Source: Corynebacterium pacaense (lineage in GTDB: Bacteria > Actinomycetota > Actinomycetes > Mycobacteriales > Mycobacteriaceae). Taken from it: a stretch of 64,000 nt of DNA. The stretch covers positions 434,001-498,000 of the forward strand of contig NZ_LT821239.1 in assembly GCF_900169525.1 (NCBI RefSeq), written 5' to 3'. Position numbers and translations under genes: made by a program. The notes under the pieces are model-generated. The model was not told where the DNA came from, made no database searches, and saw only the letters and a list, made by a program, of their open reading frames with translations. Of this stretch, positions 26,735 through 36,590 are shown piece after piece (position 1 is the stretch's first letter; each line of letters begins with the position of its first letter).

Positions 26735-27670
26735 ATGAGCACAATCGGATGGATCGGTCTCGGAAACATGGGCTCGCGGATGACGGCGAACCTCGTGCGT
26801 GCGGGACACACGGTGCAGGGTTTCGATCTCAGTGAAAGGGCGCGGGAACAGGCCGCATCCGTGGGGGTACGAAGCGTCAACTCCGTGGCGGAGGCGGTGG
26901 CCGGTGCGGATGCGGTGTTCACCATGCTGCCCAAGGGTGCGCACGTGCTCAGTGTCTTCGAGGGGGAGTCGGGCATCTGGGCCAATGCAGACAGGCGCAC
27001 CCTGCTGATCGACAGTTCCACCATTGACATCGAAACCTCCACCCTCCTCCATGCGCGATCGGGCGAGGCCGGCTTCTCCTTCGTTGACGCACCGGTCAGC
27101 GGTGGCGTCAGCGGTGCCGCCGATGGAACCCTCGCGTTCATGCTGGGTGGTGATCCCGCGGACTGCGATCGGGCGGCGGAGTTCATCGGGCCGATGTCGG
27201 GGCGGATCTTCAAGGCGGGTGGACCCGCGATGGGGATCTCCGCGAAGATCGCCAACAACATGATGCTCATGATCAATGTGGTGGCCAACTCGGAGGGCGC
27301 CCAGCTCGCCGAGCGGATGGGCCTGGACCCGAAGGTGTTCTGGGACATCGTCTCCGCATCATCGGGACGGTCCTGGGCGCAGCAGACCTGGTACCCGCAG
27401 CCGGGTGTCAGTGCCTCCAGCCCCGCCAACAACAACTATGAACCCGGTTTCGCCGCGGAACTGGCAGCCAAGGACGTCGGGCTGGCGCTCGCCGCGGGTG
27501 CCGCCGCCGGTATCGAACTGCCCGCCGCGGAGATCGTCGGGGCGCAGCTGGACCGACTCATCGCCGAGGGATACGGGGGCAGGGACTGCACCCTGATCGC
27601 GAAGTATGTCGACCCGGCCGGGCGGGTGGCCGGCTGGGACGGCGAGGACGCCGGCCGGTCCGTCGCCTGA
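26735..27670 (+). CDS. mmsB: 3-hydroxyisobutyrate dehydrogenase
   Basis: A 311-residue NAD-dependent beta-hydroxyacid dehydrogenase. N-terminal Rossmann motif WIGLGNMGSRMTANL, substrate-binding DAPVSGGVSGA (about residue 121) and catalytic lysine in KIANNMML. It oxidises 3-hydroxyisobutyrate to methylmalonate semialdehyde in valine breakdown. The SD GGAAGGAA is supplied by a copy of the dispersed motif (26714-26725). mmsA follows after 42 bases, and its product uses the semialdehyde made here. Confidence 0.9.
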   Translation: MSTIGWIGLGNMGSRMTANLVRAGHTVQGFDLSERAREQAASVGVRSVNSVAEAVAGADAVFTMLPKGAHVLSVFEGESGIWANADRRTLLIDSSTIDIETSTLLHARSGEAGFSFVDAPVSGGVSGAADGTLAFMLGGDPADCDRAAEFIGPMSGRIFKAGGPAMGISAKIANNMMLMINVVANSEGAQLAERMGLDPKVFWDIVSASSGRSWAQQTWYPQPGVSASSPANNNYEPGFAAELAAKDVGLALAAGAAAGIELPAAEIVGAQLDRLIAEGYGGRDCTLIAKYVDPAGRVAGWDGEDAGRSVA

Positions 27671-27712
27671 ACCCGCAACCTTCCATAGACCGCTGAAATT
27701 AAGGAGTGAAAC

Positions 27713-29212
27713 ATGACTACTTCCGTGGCAACGGAGATTATCGCCCACGTCATCGGCACGGAGCGGGTGACCGAGTCCGCGCGCTATGCCGATGTCTACA
27801 ACCCGGCGACCGCCCGGGTGATCCGCCGCGTCCCGCTGGCCGACGCCGCACTCGTCGATGAGGCCGTCGAGGTCGCGGCCGCCGCGCAGCGTACGTGGGG
27901 CGCGCTGGGACTGGCAAAGCGCAGCCAGGTGTTCTTCGCGCTCTCCTCGATCCTGCGCGCCGAGGGCGAGGAGCTGGCCGCGATCATCTCGCTCGAGCAC
28001 GGAAAGACCGTTCCCGATGCTATGGGTGAGATTGCCCGCGGCCTGGAAAACGTCGAGTTCTGCGCCGGTCTCATGCACCATCTCAAGGGGGAGGGGGCGC
28101 AGCAGGTGGCCGGCGGGGTGGATGTGCAGCAGCTCAAGCAGCCGCTGGGCGTCGTCGCGTGCATCACGCCCTTCAATTTTCCCGCGATGGTCCCGCTCTG
28201 GATGATCGCCACCGCGATCGCCGCGGGGAACGCGGTGATCCTCAAACCATCCGAGCGCGACCCCTCCGCGGCGGTGTGGATAGCCGACGCCTTCGCGCGC
28301 GCCGGTCTGCCGGAAGGCGTGCTCAACGTCGTCCACGGCGACAGGGACACCGTCACCGCCCTGATCGAGCATCCGGCGGTGAGGGCGCTGTCCTTCGTTG
28401 GCTCCACGCCGATCGCGCGGCACATCTACGCGGCCTCCGCGGAGCGCGGCAAACGGGTCCAGGCGCTCGGCGGGGCGAAGAACCACATGGTGGTCATGCC
28501 GGATGCGGATCTCGATTCCGCTGCCGATGCCGCAATCTCGGCGGCCTTCGGTTCGGCCGGGCAGCGGTGCATGGCGGTGTCCGTGCTCGTCGCGGTGGGA
28601 GAAATAGCCGATGACCTGGTGGATCGGATCACCCGCCGGATGGCCGGGCTCACCCTCGGTGACGGGGCGGATCCGGGTACCGATATCGGGCCGTTGATCT
28701 CGGCCGCGGCCAGGGAACGCGCGGACCGCATCCTGGCCACCGCTCCGGAGGAGGGGGCCAGCATCGTCGTCGACGGTCGCACCGCAGCGCGGGATCTGGA
28801 GGGCTTCTTCGTCGGGGCCAGCCTGGTGGACAATGTCCGCCCCGGCATGCAGGTCTACGAGGAGGAGATCTTCGCCCCCGTGCTCTCCGTGGTGCGGGTG
28901 GACACCTATGGGGAGGCGGTCGGGCTGATCAACGCCAACAACTTCGCCAACGGGGTGGCGCTGTTCACCCGCGACGGGCGCACCGCCCGCGAGTTCCAGG
29001 CCGATATAGAGGTAGGGATGGTTGGTATCAACGTTCCGATTCCCGTGCCCGTCGGCGTCTTCTCCTTCGGGGGCTGGAAGGATTCGCTGTTCGGTGACAC
29101 CCACATGTACGGTCCGGAGTCCTTCAACTTCTATACCCGCCGCAAGGTGGTGACCACGCGCTGGCCGCTGCCCAGTGAATCCCAGATCGAGTTGGGGTTC
29201 CCGGTGAACTGA
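27713..29212 (+). CDS. mmsA: Methylmalonate-semialdehyde dehydrogenase (CoA-acylating)
   Basis: A 499-residue aldehyde dehydrogenase. Catalytic cysteine in GQRCMA, NFPAMVPLWM as in MmsA/IolA, and a C-terminal FNFYTRRKVVTTRW typical of the CoA-dependent group. It converts methylmalonate semialdehyde to propionyl-CoA and CO2. Strong SD AAGGAG before ATG 27713. Pairing with mmsB supports valine catabolism rather than inositol catabolism. A 17-bp-stem hairpin follows the stop. Confidence 0.92.
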   Translation: MTTSVATEIIAHVIGTERVTESARYADVYNPATARVIRRVPLADAALVDEAVEVAAAAQRTWGALGLAKRSQVFFALSSILRAEGEELAAIISLEHGKTVPDAMGEIARGLENVEFCAGLMHHLKGEGAQQVAGGVDVQQLKQPLGVVACITPFNFPAMVPLWMIATAIAAGNAVILKPSERDPSAAVWIADAFARAGLPEGVLNVVHGDRDTVTALIEHPAVRALSFVGSTPIARHIYAASAERGKRVQALGGAKNHMVVMPDADLDSAADAAISAAFGSAGQRCMAVSVLVAVGEIADDLVDRITRRMAGLTLGDGADPGTDIGPLISAAARERADRILATAPEEGASIVVDGRTAARDLEGFFVGASLVDNVRPGMQVYEEEIFAPVLSVVRVDTYGEAVGLINANNFANGVALFTRDGRTAREFQADIEVGMVGINVPIPVPVGVFSFGGWKDSLFGDTHMYGPESFNFYTRRKVVTTRWPLPSESQIELGFPVN

Positions 29213-29220
29213 CCGCCCAC

Positions 29221-29255
29221 CGCTTGCCGACGCCCACCGTGGGCGTCGGCAAGCG
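29221..29255 (+). terminator. Strong hairpin after mmsBA
   Basis: CGCTTGCCGACGCCCAC pairs perfectly with its reverse complement around a single C, a 17-bp stem ending the mmsBA operon. There is no U-tract. Each arm is a variant of the second dispersed motif (CGCTTSTCGACGCCC), so this is also an inverted motif pair. Confidence 0.75.
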
Positions 29256-29292
29256 GGCGCGCGGCGGCGGGAAACCACATAAGGTGTGGGCC

Positions 29293-30726
29293 ATGGGAAG
29301 AATGCACGAGGTGGCCACCATCGATGGGGCCGTCACCACATTGATCGAGATCTACCGGGAATCCACCGAGCTGGCCAGGCGCTCCCTGGAAACCGAGAAC
29401 TATGCGCTGTACCGCGAGGTTGTCTACCCCAAGCTCGTGGTCGAGGTCCTCGAGTGGAAACCGATCGACCGGACCGAACCCTTCGGTTACGTCGACAGGG
29501 CCGGGCGCTACGCCGCCGTGCTGTCCAAGCCGCACATCATGGAATGGTACCTGCGCGAGCAGCTCGAACGCCTGACAGACAACTACCCCTGCCGCATCGA
29601 GGTCGGCACCTCCGACATCCGCATCCCGCCGGAGTACATCCGCGGCGCTCCGTCGGCGAACGAGGCCCGCAGGGCCGGCGACGTCGCCGACATCATCCCC
29701 CGGCCCACCCTCGACGAGGTTCACGATGACATCATCGACGGCGAGTGGGAGGCCTTCAACGGCGATGAACTGCCACTGTTCCATTTCCGCCCCCAGCGTT
29801 TCGATATCGCCTGCGCCCGCATCCAGCACTACACCGGAATCGACGTCGACAGCCTGCAGCGCTACATCCTGTTCACCAACTACGCCATGCACACCACGGA
29901 ATTCGTCGGCCACGGCATCGACGCGCTCACCGGGCCCGGCACCAGGTACGACGCGGTGGTGCTGCCGAGCGGGCAGCGTATCGACGCCGCCACCGCCGCT
30001 TCCATAAGCGCCGAGGGCGGGGTGCACAGTCTGGACCTGGGCAGCCGCTTCCAGATGCCACGCTATGACCTGACCACACCCGACGGTGACGGCATCTCGA
30101 TCATCAACATCGGCGTCGGCCCGAGCAACGCCAAGACCATCACCGACTGCCTCGCCGTGCTGCGACCCGAGGCGTGGGTGATGATCGGTCACTGCGCCGG
30201 AATGGATGCCCGCATGCGGATCGGCGACCTCATTCTCGGCAACGCCTACCAGCGCGAGGACCACATTCTGGACAAGCGCATCCCCCTTGGCAACCCCATC
30301 CCGGCGATTCCGGAGATCCAGCGCGCACTCGAGGCCAGCGTCGATGAGATCTACGGCAGGGACAATGATCTCATGCGCACCGGTACGGTGATGTCCACCG
30401 ATGACCGCAACTGGGAATGGCACACCCCGCGGAAGCTGTGGGAGTGGCTGAGCAACTCCACGGCGGTCGCGGTGGATATGGAATCCTCCACCCTGGCCAC
30501 CAACGGCTACCGCTACCGGATCCCCTATGGAACCCTGCTGTCGGTCTCCGACCTGCCCCTGCACGCCGTGCCCAAACTGCCCGCCCAGGCGCAGGCCTTC
30601 TACTCCAATTCCAAGGAAGCCCATGTCATGTGCGCGGTGCGTGCGATGGAGTACCTCGCACTGGATCCGGAACGCCTGCGTACCCGGAAGCTGCGCCGGA
30701 CCCTCGGCGAGGTTCCGTTCCGCTAG
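29293..30726 (+). CDS. amn: AMP nucleosidase
   Basis: A 477-residue protein: an N-terminal AMP-nucleosidase domain (YRESTELARRSLETENYALYREVVYPKL) and a C-terminal phosphorylase-fold domain with INIGVGPSNAKTITDCLAVLRPEAWVMIGHCAGM, and AVDMESSTLATNGYRYRIPYGTLLSVSD. It cleaves AMP to adenine and ribose 5-phosphate. ATG 29293 was chosen because AAGGTG lies 6 bases upstream; ATG 29302 is the alternative. Earlier in-frame codons lie in the terminator hairpin. The TAG stop overlaps that of the convergent lipoprotein gene (CTAG). Confidence 0.92.
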   Translation: MGRMHEVATIDGAVTTLIEIYRESTELARRSLETENYALYREVVYPKLVVEVLEWKPIDRTEPFGYVDRAGRYAAVLSKPHIMEWYLREQLERLTDNYPCRIEVGTSDIRIPPEYIRGAPSANEARRAGDVADIIPRPTLDEVHDDIIDGEWEAFNGDELPLFHFRPQRFDIACARIQHYTGIDVDSLQRYILFTNYAMHTTEFVGHGIDALTGPGTRYDAVVLPSGQRIDAATAASISAEGGVHSLDLGSRFQMPRYDLTTPDGDGISIINIGVGPSNAKTITDCLAVLRPEAWVMIGHCAGMDARMRIGDLILGNAYQREDHILDKRIPLGNPIPAIPEIQRALEASVDEIYGRDNDLMRTGTVMSTDDRNWEWHTPRKLWEWLSNSTAVAVDMESSTLATNGYRYRIPYGTLLSVSDLPLHAVPKLPAQAQAFYSNSKEAHVMCAVRAMEYLALDPERLRTRKLRRTLGEVPFR

Positions 30727-31247
30727 GGGCGGGGTGCAACCGCCGGGATGCTGAGTTCGACCAGGTCGGTGCGCTCGCGGGTGTCCAGATCGATCTCCCA
30801 GATCAACCGGCCGTCATCCTCCTCGAGCTCGAGATCGTCAGCAAGCGCGTCCGGGTGCAGATCCAGTGCCTGTCGGAGCGCCTCCGCGACGGTGACCGTC
30901 GCATCGGCGGCCGCACGCACATCCTCATCATCGTCGCCTTCGCGCTCCGCGACGCTGATCCGGCCCGCGTCATCCACCTCAAGTTTGATCACCGCGGCGT
31001 CGATCACCACATCCACATCATAGGATCCGGTGCGCAGGTCATGGTCGACTACGGTGATCACCCCGCCGGGATGCTGCGCGAGGACGGCGTCGATGACCGC
31101 GAAGGCGGGGTCGATGCCGGTGGGTGCGGCCTGCGCCGTTGTCGCCGGGGTGGTGGCGGGGGCGTCGTCAGGCGAGTCGGTGGCGGCACAGCCCGAGAGC
31201 AGGAGGGCGGTACCGGCCAGCGCGGCGGGAAGGGGACGTCGGGGCAT
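30723..31247 (-). CDS. PepSY-domain lipoprotein
   Basis: A 174-residue exported lipoprotein: signal MPRRPLPAALAGTALLLSGC with lipobox LSGC, a low-complexity linker rich in D, T, A and P, then two short PepSY-like units (IDAVLAQHPGGVITVVDHDLRTGSYDVDVVID; EALRQALDLHPDALADDLELEEDDGRLIWEIDL). PepSY proteins are thought to inhibit or bind proteases or act as surface sensors. GGGAGAG precedes ATG 31247. The upstream in-frame ATG at 31388 would place the signal peptide internally, so it was rejected. Confidence 0.78.
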   Translation of the reverse strand: MPRRPLPAALAGTALLLSGCAATDSPDDAPATTPATTAQAAPTGIDPAFAVIDAVLAQHPGGVITVVDHDLRTGSYDVDVVIDAAVIKLEVDDAGRISVAEREGDDDEDVRAAADATVTVAEALRQALDLHPDALADDLELEEDDGRLIWEIDLDTRERTDLVELSIPAVAPRP

Positions 31248-31372
31248 TCGGCTCTCCCGTTGGGGTCGGGTGCGGGTCCGTCCCGATGCTAACCGAACTC
31301 CGTGAAACGCGAATGACGCTATGTTGGGGGTCACAGTTGAAGCCTCGTGTCTTGCAAGGAGCGTGAATTGCC

Positions 31373-34300
31373 GTGAACCTGGAAACACTTGCCGATGATG
31401 CCGTAGCGAAGGTCCGGACCTGGCTGAAGTACAGCAGCGAGGAAAGCGACGGTGACGCCGCGGCCAGGAGACTGGCCGCCGTGCTCTCCGACCGAAACGG
31501 ACTGGCCTTCACCGTCGGTTTCGTGGACAGGGTGATCCGCACCGAGGACGTCGACGCCGCCGCCCACGCCCTCCACGAACTGCGCCCGATCATGCCCGAA
31601 TCGATGTCCCTGCTGGACCGCGCCCAGATCAGCGCCGGCTCGCTGCTTGGGCGTCGCCTGCCGAGGGTGGTGGTTCCGGCGGCACGCGCGCGCATCAGAC
31701 AGATGGTCGGCCACATGATTGTCGACGCCAGGGATAAGCCCTTCACCCGGGCCGTCGCGGAGCTCACCGCAGACGGTCACCGGCTCAACATCAACCTGCT
31801 CGGTGAGGCCGTGCTGGGGGAGGACGAGGCACTCAAACACCTCGGGGACACCCGTGACCTGCTGCGCCGCCCGGATGTGGACTATGTTTCCGTCAAGGTC
31901 TCTTCCGTGGCCTCCCAGATCTCCATGTGGGGTTTCGACACCACCGTCGAGGAGGTCGTGGACCGCCTGACACCACTGTTCCTGGAGGTGGCCGCGGCAC
32001 CTGCGGGCTCGAAGTTCATCAACCTCGACATGGAGGAGTACCGCGACCTCCGCCTGACCATCGAGGTGTTCAAGCGGCTGCTCTCGCTGCCCGGGACCAC
32101 CGAACTCGAGGCGGGCATCGTCCTCCAGGCCTACCTCCCCGATGCGCTGGCCTCGCTTATGGAACTGCGGGACTTCGCCGCACACCGCGTGGCCGGGGGC
32201 GGCGCTGGAATCAAGATCCGCCTGGTCAAGGGTGCGAACCTGGCCATGGAACGCGTCCACGCCGAGATCGCTGGTTGGCCGCTTGCGACGCTTCCCAGTA
32301 AGCAGGCCACCGATGCCAACTACAAGCGGGTCCTTCTCCACGCACTCGACCCCGAGCAAATGAGGGGACTGCGGCTGGGGATAGCCGGGCACAACCTCTT
32401 CGACATCGCCTTCGCCCACCTTCTGTCAGTGGAACGTGGAGTCTCCGATCGCGTCGAGTTCGAGATGCTGCAGGGGATGGCCTCCGACCATGCCAAGGCT
32501 GTCAGCCACGATGTCGGCGAGCTGCTTCTCTACGTGCCCGCTGTCAGGCCCAGCGAATTCGACGCCGCCATCTCCTATCTCGTGCGCCGGCTCGAGGAGA
32601 ATTCCGCGAGCGAGAACTTCATGTCCGGCATCGTTGAGCTCCGCGCGCAGGGCACGATTTTCGACAGGGAGGAGGAGCGGTTCCGGGCTTCCATAAGCGA
32701 GCTGGTGGCGCTTATGGAAGAACCGGTCCCGGGGCCCAATGACTCCCAGGACCGAAGCACGGCCCAGGAACCGGGGAGCCCCACCACCTTCTACAACGAG
32801 CCCGACACCAATCCGGCGCTGCCAGCCAATCAGCGGTGGGCCGGGGCGGCACTGGAGCAGGCGGTGGAGCCGGGCTGGTTGGAGGGGAGGGTGGCGCCGG
32901 CGTCGATAGGCAGTGCCGACGTTGAGGAACTGGTGACCTCGACCAGGGAGGCCGCGCTGGGATGGGCGGCGCGACCCGCACGTGAGCGCGCTGAGATTCT
33001 GCTGCGGGCCGCGGACATCCTCGGCCGGCGGCGCGGCCACCTCGTATCGGTGGCGGCAGCGGAGGTGGGCAAGTCGGTGGCGCAAACCGATCCTGAGATC
33101 TCCGAGGCCATTGACTTTGCGCGTTTCTACGCACATCTGGCGCTGGAACTCGACGAGGTGGACAATGCGCGGTTCACCCCCGACCGCGTCGTTGTGGTGA
33201 CCCCGCCGTGGAACTTCCCGATCGCCATTCCCGCAGGTTCGACGCTCGCAGCGCTGGCGGCGGGGGCGGCGGTTATCCATAAGCCGTCCGGGCCCAGCCG
33301 ACGTTGCTCGGCGGCGGTCGTCTCGTGCCTGTGGGAGGCCGGGGTGCCCCGCGAGGTGCTGCGCTGCGTCTACCCCGCCGACCGTGACACCGGCCGTCAG
33401 CTGATCGCCCACCCGGGGGTGGATCGGGTGATCCTGACCGGTTCCTCCGAGACCGCGGCCATGTTCGCCTCCTGGCGGCCGTCACTGAAGATCAGCGCCG
33501 AGACCTCCGGCAAGAACGCCATCGTGATCACGCCCTCCGCCGATCGTGATCTGGCGGTGGCGGATCTGGTGAACTCCGCCTTCGGGCACGCTGGACAGAA
33601 GTGCTCCGCGGCGTCGCTGGGGATTCTCGTCGGGTCGGTGCATGACTCGGAGAGATTCCGCAGACAGCTCATCGATGCGGCGTCATCGATCGTGGTCGAC
33701 TGGCCGCAGAACGCCTCGGCGACCATGGGTCCACTGACCGAGGAACCCACTGGAAAACTTCGGTACGCACTGACCACCCTGGAGCCCGGCGAGCGCTGGC
33801 TGCTCGAACCGCGCCAGCTCGATGACACGGGACGGCTGTGGACGCCGGGGATCAAGGACGGGGTGCGGGAGGGGTCCTACTTCCACCTCACCGAAGTCTT
33901 CGGGCCGGTGCTCGGGTTGATGAGGGCGGAGACGCTCGAGGAGGCGATCGACCTGCAGAACGCCACGGAGTTCGGTCTCACCGGCGGGTTGCAGAGCCTG
34001 GACCCGGTCGAGGTGCGGCAGTGGATCGACGAGGTGGAGGTGGGGAACGCCTATGTCAACCGTGGCATCACCGGGGCCATTGTCCGGCGCCAACCCTTCG
34101 GTGGCTGGAAGAAATCCTCGGTGGGGCTGGGATCGAAAGCGGGCGGGCCCAACTATGTCATGCTCATGGGACGCTGGTCCGATGAGCCGGGGGAGTTCGC
34201 ACCGACCACGCCCTCGCCGCTGATCAACCGCTTTGCGGGGGTGCTCGACGCGGGTGAGGTGGAATGGCTGGAGATCGCCAACGCCAGCGACCGCGATGCG

Positions 34301-34846
34301 TGGGAGGTGGAATTCTCACGGCCCCGCGACCCCTCGGGGCTGACCGCCGAGGCGAATATCTTCCGCTACCTGCCCACGGAGATGGTGCTGCGGGTCGCGG
34401 ATGACGCGGCGGCCAGGGATGTGGCCAGGGCGCTGTTGGCCATCGAGACGACGGGGGCCCGGGTGCGGATCCTGCGCAGCGTGGGGGTATCGGCGAGGGT
34501 ACGGACGATTCTGGAGCGATCCGGCGCTGACGTGGAGGTCGTCGACGAGTCCGTGTTCATCACCAACCTCACCCGCGGCAGCTACGACGAGGCATTTTCG
34601 GCACGGGTGCGGGTGATCGGAACCGTCAGCGAGTTTCTCCGGGAGCGACTCTCCTCGCGCCCTGAGGTTGCCCTCCTTGATGATGCCGTGACCTCCTCCG
34701 GCCGGGTCGAGCTGCGGTACTGGCTCAGGGAACAGTCCTTGGCGATCACGCTGCACCGCTTCGGCAATCCCTCCGCGGACTTCCATAAGCTGGCGGAGGA
34801 CCTGAAAAAAGAACGTGACCCGAAATTCGCTTATGGAAGGAGGTGA
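31373..34846 (+). CDS. putA: Bifunctional proline dehydrogenase / glutamate-semialdehyde dehydrogenase
   Basis: A 1157-residue trifold enzyme. Residues about 100-450 are the FAD-dependent proline dehydrogenase barrel (KVSSVASQISMWGFD, NLDMEEYRDL, AYLPDA, GAGIKIRLVKGANL). Residues about 500-970 are the aldehyde dehydrogenase, with PPWNFPIAIP, nucleophile GQKCSA and FGGWKKSSVG. A C-terminal domain follows. Together they convert proline to glutamate. GTG at 31373 follows AAGGAG at a long spacing; a stop lies just upstream in frame. No N-terminal DNA-binding domain is present, so it is not itself a repressor. It contains an inverted pair of the dispersed motif at 32688/32709. Confidence 0.95.
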   Translation: MNLETLADDAVAKVRTWLKYSSEESDGDAAARRLAAVLSDRNGLAFTVGFVDRVIRTEDVDAAAHALHELRPIMPESMSLLDRAQISAGSLLGRRLPRVVVPAARARIRQMVGHMIVDARDKPFTRAVAELTADGHRLNINLLGEAVLGEDEALKHLGDTRDLLRRPDVDYVSVKVSSVASQISMWGFDTTVEEVVDRLTPLFLEVAAAPAGSKFINLDMEEYRDLRLTIEVFKRLLSLPGTTELEAGIVLQAYLPDALASLMELRDFAAHRVAGGGAGIKIRLVKGANLAMERVHAEIAGWPLATLPSKQATDANYKRVLLHALDPEQMRGLRLGIAGHNLFDIAFAHLLSVERGVSDRVEFEMLQGMASDHAKAVSHDVGELLLYVPAVRPSEFDAAISYLVRRLEENSASENFMSGIVELRAQGTIFDREEERFRASISELVALMEEPVPGPNDSQDRSTAQEPGSPTTFYNEPDTNPALPANQRWAGAALEQAVEPGWLEGRVAPASIGSADVEELVTSTREAALGWAARPARERAEILLRAADILGRRRGHLVSVAAAEVGKSVAQTDPEISEAIDFARFYAHLALELDEVDNARFTPDRVVVVTPPWNFPIAIPAGSTLAALAAGAAVIHKPSGPSRRCSAAVVSCLWEAGVPREVLRCVYPADRDTGRQLIAHPGVDRVILTGSSETAAMFASWRPSLKISAETSGKNAIVITPSADRDLAVADLVNSAFGHAGQKCSAASLGILVGSVHDSERFRRQLIDAASSIVVDWPQNASATMGPLTEEPTGKLRYALTTLEPGERWLLEPRQLDDTGRLWTPGIKDGVREGSYFHLTEVFGPVLGLMRAETLEEAIDLQNATEFGLTGGLQSLDPVEVRQWIDEVEVGNAYVNRGITGAIVRRQPFGGWKKSSVGLGSKAGGPNYVMLMGRWSDEPGEFAPTTPSPLINRFAGVLDAGEVEWLEIANASDRDAWEVEFSRPRDPSGLTAEANIFRYLPTEMVLRVADDAAARDVARALLAIETTGARVRILRSVGVSARVRTILERSGADVEVVDESVFITNLTRGSYDEAFSARVRVIGTVSEFLRERLSSRPEVALLDDAVTSSGRVELRYWLREQSLAITLHRFGNPSADFHKLAEDLKKERDPKFAYGRR

Positions 34847-34851
34847 TTTCA

Positions 34852-35007
34852 ATGCCTGAGTTCATCACAAATTTCCTGTGGAACTTCTCCACCTGGGCGG
34901 TGCTCGGAGTATTCGGCGGCTTTGTCACTGGCCAGATTCTGAATCCGGAGTATCTCGGACTGCTGTCGAGTGCGTGGACGACGATGTCGAGCAACCCCTA
35001 CTCCTAG
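34852..35007 (+). CDS. 51-residue membrane peptide
   Basis: ATG at 34852 follows GGAAGGAGGTGATTTC, an almost ideal ribosome binding site, five bases after the putA stop. The peptide (MPEFITNFLWNFSTWAVLGV...) ends SSNPYS and has one likely membrane helix (WAVLGVFGGFVTGQIL). The SD is partly built from a copy of the dispersed motif (34828-34839). Family unknown; corynebacterial outer-membrane pore proteins are similarly short, but no real similarity was recognised. Translational coupling to putA suggests a role near proline oxidation at the membrane (inference). Confidence 0.65.
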   Translation: MPEFITNFLWNFSTWAVLGVFGGFVTGQILNPEYLGLLSSAWTTMSSNPYS

Positions 35008-35165
35008 GAGGCTGCTGAATAATTCGGTGGATTCAATGTGGCCGAGTCCATGCGCGGCCGGGACATCACCTGACAAGAAAGGGGGACGCAGACACGAGAA
35101 GACCTCGAGTCCACCTCAGTCTCTGGCGCGGATCCGGCCCGGAGGCACCCCCTCGGGGCCGGGTC

Positions 35166-36138
35166 TTACCCAGTGATCGCCCACCCTCCCTGACCGCGCT
35201 CCAAACCCGGGGTCAGCAGCCGCTGCAGGGTAATTCCCGCGCCCGGATGTATATAGCCATGCGTCATTCTTGCGCACCCCGATGTTCCGCAGACGCCGCG
35301 ATCCACGGGTCATCCACGCGATGGTCCTTACCACCATCGGCCGATGCGCCCGAAACGTCTCGCCAAAACAGTCCAGCCAGTGGATCCACCGCTGCCGACG
35401 CAGCAGAATGTCATGATCAGTCAAACGCATCCTCCGCCCGGACGTTGACGTCGTGCACTGCTGACGCAAAGGAAACGACGTGCAGATCTTGCCGAAAGCC
35501 ACCTGCCCCGACTCGCTGATGAACCGAGTGTGTCCAGCCGGGCACGTTAGGGTTGCGGCTATGTCATCGTGGTGGAAATCATCGACGGTAAAACCACCGT
35601 CGACCGCAGCTCGCAACCGCATCGGTTTAAACACCGGCCCGAACGCGTGTTGCTGCAGCGTATTCGGCATCGACCCGGAGGCGTAGGCTGAATCGCCGAG
35701 TACCATGATCGGCTCGTCACCAGCGGATTCCTCCAGCGTGGAAGCACGGGCGGGTAGCTCGGCCCCTGCCGTCGGGTCGGTCGCCTCCGGGCCCGTGGCC
35801 GTGGTCATCGACACCTGGGTGGTCAGACCCGTGTCCGGCTCGACAACCGGATGGCCGACAACCGGATGGCCTTTGTAGCCGTCATGGCCACGCTCACAAG
35901 ACTTGTGCACATGCCGCGACTTAGGGATTCACGGTCGATATCACCCGATCCTCAGCAGGGTCCACGTCCTGGCCGGCCACCGAAGCCAGCGGGGCGACGG
36001 CTTCTGCCCCCGCCCGCCGGCGACAGGGATCGCCGCGACATCCAGCGCATCGAGCAGGGCGAGTGCGTCGTTGACCAGCGCGCTGACCAGTTCCTGCTGA
36101 TCGTGAGTGTCGTACCAGTCAATCGCTGGTTTCTTCAC
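35166..36138 (-). pseudogene. Degenerate IS1182-family transposase
   Basis: The translation shows an IS1182-type DDE transposase broken by frameshifts. VAGQDVDPAEDRVISTVNP must shift by one base to continue SRHVHKSCERGHDGYKGH; the catalytic segment GDSAYASG and the Cys-rich tail (CPAGH ... CTSFPLRQQC) follow. Near 35236 an extra base replaces the expected tail GAGITLQRLLTPGLERGQGG, which ends in the stop at 35166. A further shift lies near 36000, before VAGQD. The N-terminal region is uncertain. Not functional. Confidence 0.75.
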
Positions 36139-36590
36139 CTGGATGTAAGTCCTGGCCCGTCAACGCCGGGTAGCGGTGGCAGACGCGGGTGAGCAGTGCC
36201 CCGGCGCCGTCAGCGACGGTGCAGACCCGCCGGATTTGGCTGATCAGCTGTCCGTCGCCGGGAGCCGTATGGTCAGCCGGTGCACCGGGGATTGAACCCC
36301 CTTCCCGGTGTCCCGGCCCCTCCCATGTTCCCCGGCGCCCGCACTCCTGCCAAAAGGCGCGGCCGCGGGCAGTTTCATCCGAGGTGGTCGCATCGCCGGT
36401 GATGCAGCAACCGGGCGTATCCCCCACTGATTGCTGCAGGTGGAGGAGGTTTCCAGGGTCCGGATCGGCTCCTGCGGGCTCCGTGGTGCCGTTCCCGGAC
36501 GGCGCCGGGACCGCCCTCGGCGGAGGTCGATTTCGAGTACGGTGGTTCAGCGAAAGCAGCCCGACCATCATCTCGACACAGGAGAAAACC
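36139..36590. other. Gene-poor stretch before the aldo/keto reductase
   Basis: About 450 bases with no gene I can defend. A leftward frame contains RGRAFWQECGRRGTWEGPGH, which could be decayed coding sequence next to the IS1182 remnant. GGGGATTGAACCCC near 36287 is a short palindrome that mimics a tRNA T-arm but lacks the rest of a tRNA. The SD for the next gene (CAGGAGAAAACC) is at the right edge. Confidence 0.4.

Noticed and set aside
27359-29278. 639-codon leftward open frame opposite mmsA
   Set aside because: Antisense shadow of a strongly supported aldehyde dehydrogenase gene.
36280-36310. Possible tRNA T-arm (GGGGATTGAACCCC)
   Set aside because: Loop and stem lengths do not fit a T-arm and no anticodon or acceptor stem could be found around it.
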